From assembly GCA_027451785.1 (NCBI GenBank), contig DAIDIS010000181.1, positions 1 to 13,490 of the forward strand: DNA of 13,490 nt. Direction: 5' to 3'. The notes beneath the pieces were generated by a model. The model did not search any database and was not told where the DNA came from. It worked only from the letters and a program-made list of their open reading frames with translations. Made by a program: the position numbers and the translations under genes. Position 1 is the stretch's first letter, and every line of letters starts with the position of its first letter. The DNA comes from Acidimicrobiales bacterium. GTDB lineage: Bacteria > Actinomycetota > Acidimicrobiia > Acidimicrobiales > JAKAVM01. Below are positions 12,428-13,490 of this stretch, one piece after another.

Positions 12428-13490
12428 ATGGCAAAATCCAATTTTGAGTTCTTGGAAGCGCTCCAGCAGATAGCTCGGGACAAAGGGCTAGCCGTCGACA
12501 CCCTCCTGGATGCGTTGGCCAATGCGCTTGTAGCAGCCTACAAGCGAATGCCCAAGTCGGCCGAGGAAGCCGTTGTCACCATTGATCCGGATTCCGGCGA
12601 AATCAGGGTTTATGGCCAGGAAATCGACGAGGACGGCGTTGTCGTCCGTGAGTGGGATGACACCCCAGACGATTTCGGCAGGATTGCAGCTCAGACCGCA
12701 AAGCAGGTTATTTTCCAGCGGATTCGCGAAGCCGAGCGTGATCTCAAGTATGAAGAGTACGCTGGGCGGGAAGGTGACATTGTCACCGGAATTATCCAGC
12801 AAAGCGACAATCGGTACACGCTGCTTGATCTTGGCAAGGTCGAAGCGTTGCTACCTCAGGCCGAGCAGGTCATTCACGAGCGGTACGAACACGGCTCTCG
12901 CCTGAAGGCTTACATCGTTGAAGTCCGGAAGACATCAAAGGGACCCCAAATCGTGGTCTCGAGGACGCATCCAGGCCTTATCAAGCGACTCTTCGAGCTT
13001 GAAGTACCTGAGATCGCCAACGGAATCGTCGAAATCAAAGCTGTAGCCAGGGAGCCTGGGCATAGGACCAAGATCGCCGTATGGTCGAACGACGAGAATG
13101 TCGACCCGGTGGGGGCCTGTGTGGGTGCACGCGGGGCTAGGGTTAGAATGGTTACGACCGAGCTAAGAGGGGAAAAGGTCGACATCGTTCCGTACTCGGA
13201 CGATGCGGCTGAATTCGTGACGCGTGCCCTTCAGCCGGCAAAGGTGAAAGAAGTCCGGTTGGACGAGACTTCGGGAACCGCGACCGCGATCGTTCACGAC
13301 TTCCAGCTTTCCTTGGCCATAGGCAAGGAAGGCCAGAATGCCAGGTTGGCCGCTCGGCTAACGGGCTGGAGGATCGATATTAAGAGTGAGAGCCAGCTCG
13401 AGGAAGATGAGAGCAGGTTCAGCTCCGAAGAGTGGGCAGAAGGCGAGTGGATCGAGGACAGTGAGTCCGGTGAGCTCGTATGGAAGCCCG
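12428..13490 (+). CDS. nusA: Transcription elongation/termination factor NusA (3' end beyond window)
   Basis: The frame is open from ATG 12428 to the window edge, 354 residues. NusA binds RNA polymerase and nascent RNA and modulates pausing, intrinsic termination and antitermination. The N-terminal polymerase-binding domain covers about residues 1–115 (FEFLEALQQIARDKGLAVDTLLDAL). An S1 domain follows at about 120–185 (GDIVTGIIQQSDNRYTLLDLGKVEALLP). KH1 has the GARG loop at 233–236 (ACVGARGARVRMV), and KH2 the GKEG loop at 299–302 (AIGKEGQNARLAARLTGW). After ~320 the sequence turns acidic, rich in Glu, Ser and Trp. The Shine–Dalgarno is excellent: AAAGGAGG at 12414–12421, six bases upstream. 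rimP, which normally precedes nusA, is absent; the gene has its own long leader instead. Confidence 0.95.
   Translation, partial: MAKSNFEFLEALQQIARDKGLAVDTLLDALANALVAAYKRMPKSAEEAVVTIDPDSGEIRVYGQEIDEDGVVVREWDDTPDDFGRIAAQTAKQVIFQRIREAERDLKYEEYAGREGDIVTGIIQQSDNRYTLLDLGKVEALLPQAEQVIHERYEHGSRLKAYIVEVRKTSKGPQIVVSRTHPGLIKRLFELEVPEIANGIVEIKAVAREPGHRTKIAVWSNDENVDPVGACVGARGARVRMVTTELRGEKVDIVPYSDDAAEFVTRALQPAKVKEVRLDETSGTATAIVHDFQLSLAIGKEGQNARLAARLTGWRIDIKSESQLEEDESRFSSEEWAEGEWIEDSESGELVWKP

Overview
The window is about 13.5 kb of a compact bacterial chromosome with mid-50s % G+C (judged by eye). It carries the classic actinobacterial translation/envelope cluster: xerC, a WhiG/FliA-type sigma factor, rpsB, tsf, pyrH, frr, cdsA, dxr, rseP-type protease, ispG, then nusA. 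The xerC–whiG–rpsB–tsf–pyrH–frr–cdsA order is that of Actinobacteria such as Streptomyces. The moderate G+C, the long charged tails on housekeeping proteins and a motility-type sigma factor suggest Acidimicrobiia or a relative. That placement is inference, not proof.

Layout. 1–723: 3' part of an MFS-like transporter gene whose start lies outside the window. 724–855: short gap with a hairpin and a perfect TATAAT. 856–2551: xerC and whiG, one base apart. 2552–2769: rpsB leader. 2770–5866: rpsB, tsf, pyrH and frr; tsf/pyrH and pyrH/frr each overlap by four bases. 5920–9809: cdsA, dxr and rseP, tightly packed. 9810–9974: structured leader, then ispG to 11213. 11317–12165: a PilZ protein on the minus strand, where relatives often carry proS and rimP. 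12166–12427: a leader with an extended -10, two tandem intrinsic terminators and a strong ribosome binding site, then nusA, cut by the window end.

How it fits together. RpsB, EF-Ts and ribosome recycling factor serve translation. PyrH supplies UDP for nucleotide and sugar-nucleotide pools. CdsA makes CDP-diacylglycerol, Dxr and IspG belong to the MEP isoprenoid pathway, and the site-2 protease handles envelope signalling. NusA controls transcript elongation and termination. WhiG and the PilZ protein are the two parts that hint at motility or developmental control.

Most notable points: pyrH appears to start at a CTG codon that overlaps the tsf stop; nusA is preceded by two plus-strand terminators that have no upstream plus-strand gene within 1 kb to serve; and a coherent three-stem RNA fold lies upstream of ispG. 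No CRISPR, insertion sequence, rRNA or tRNA was seen.
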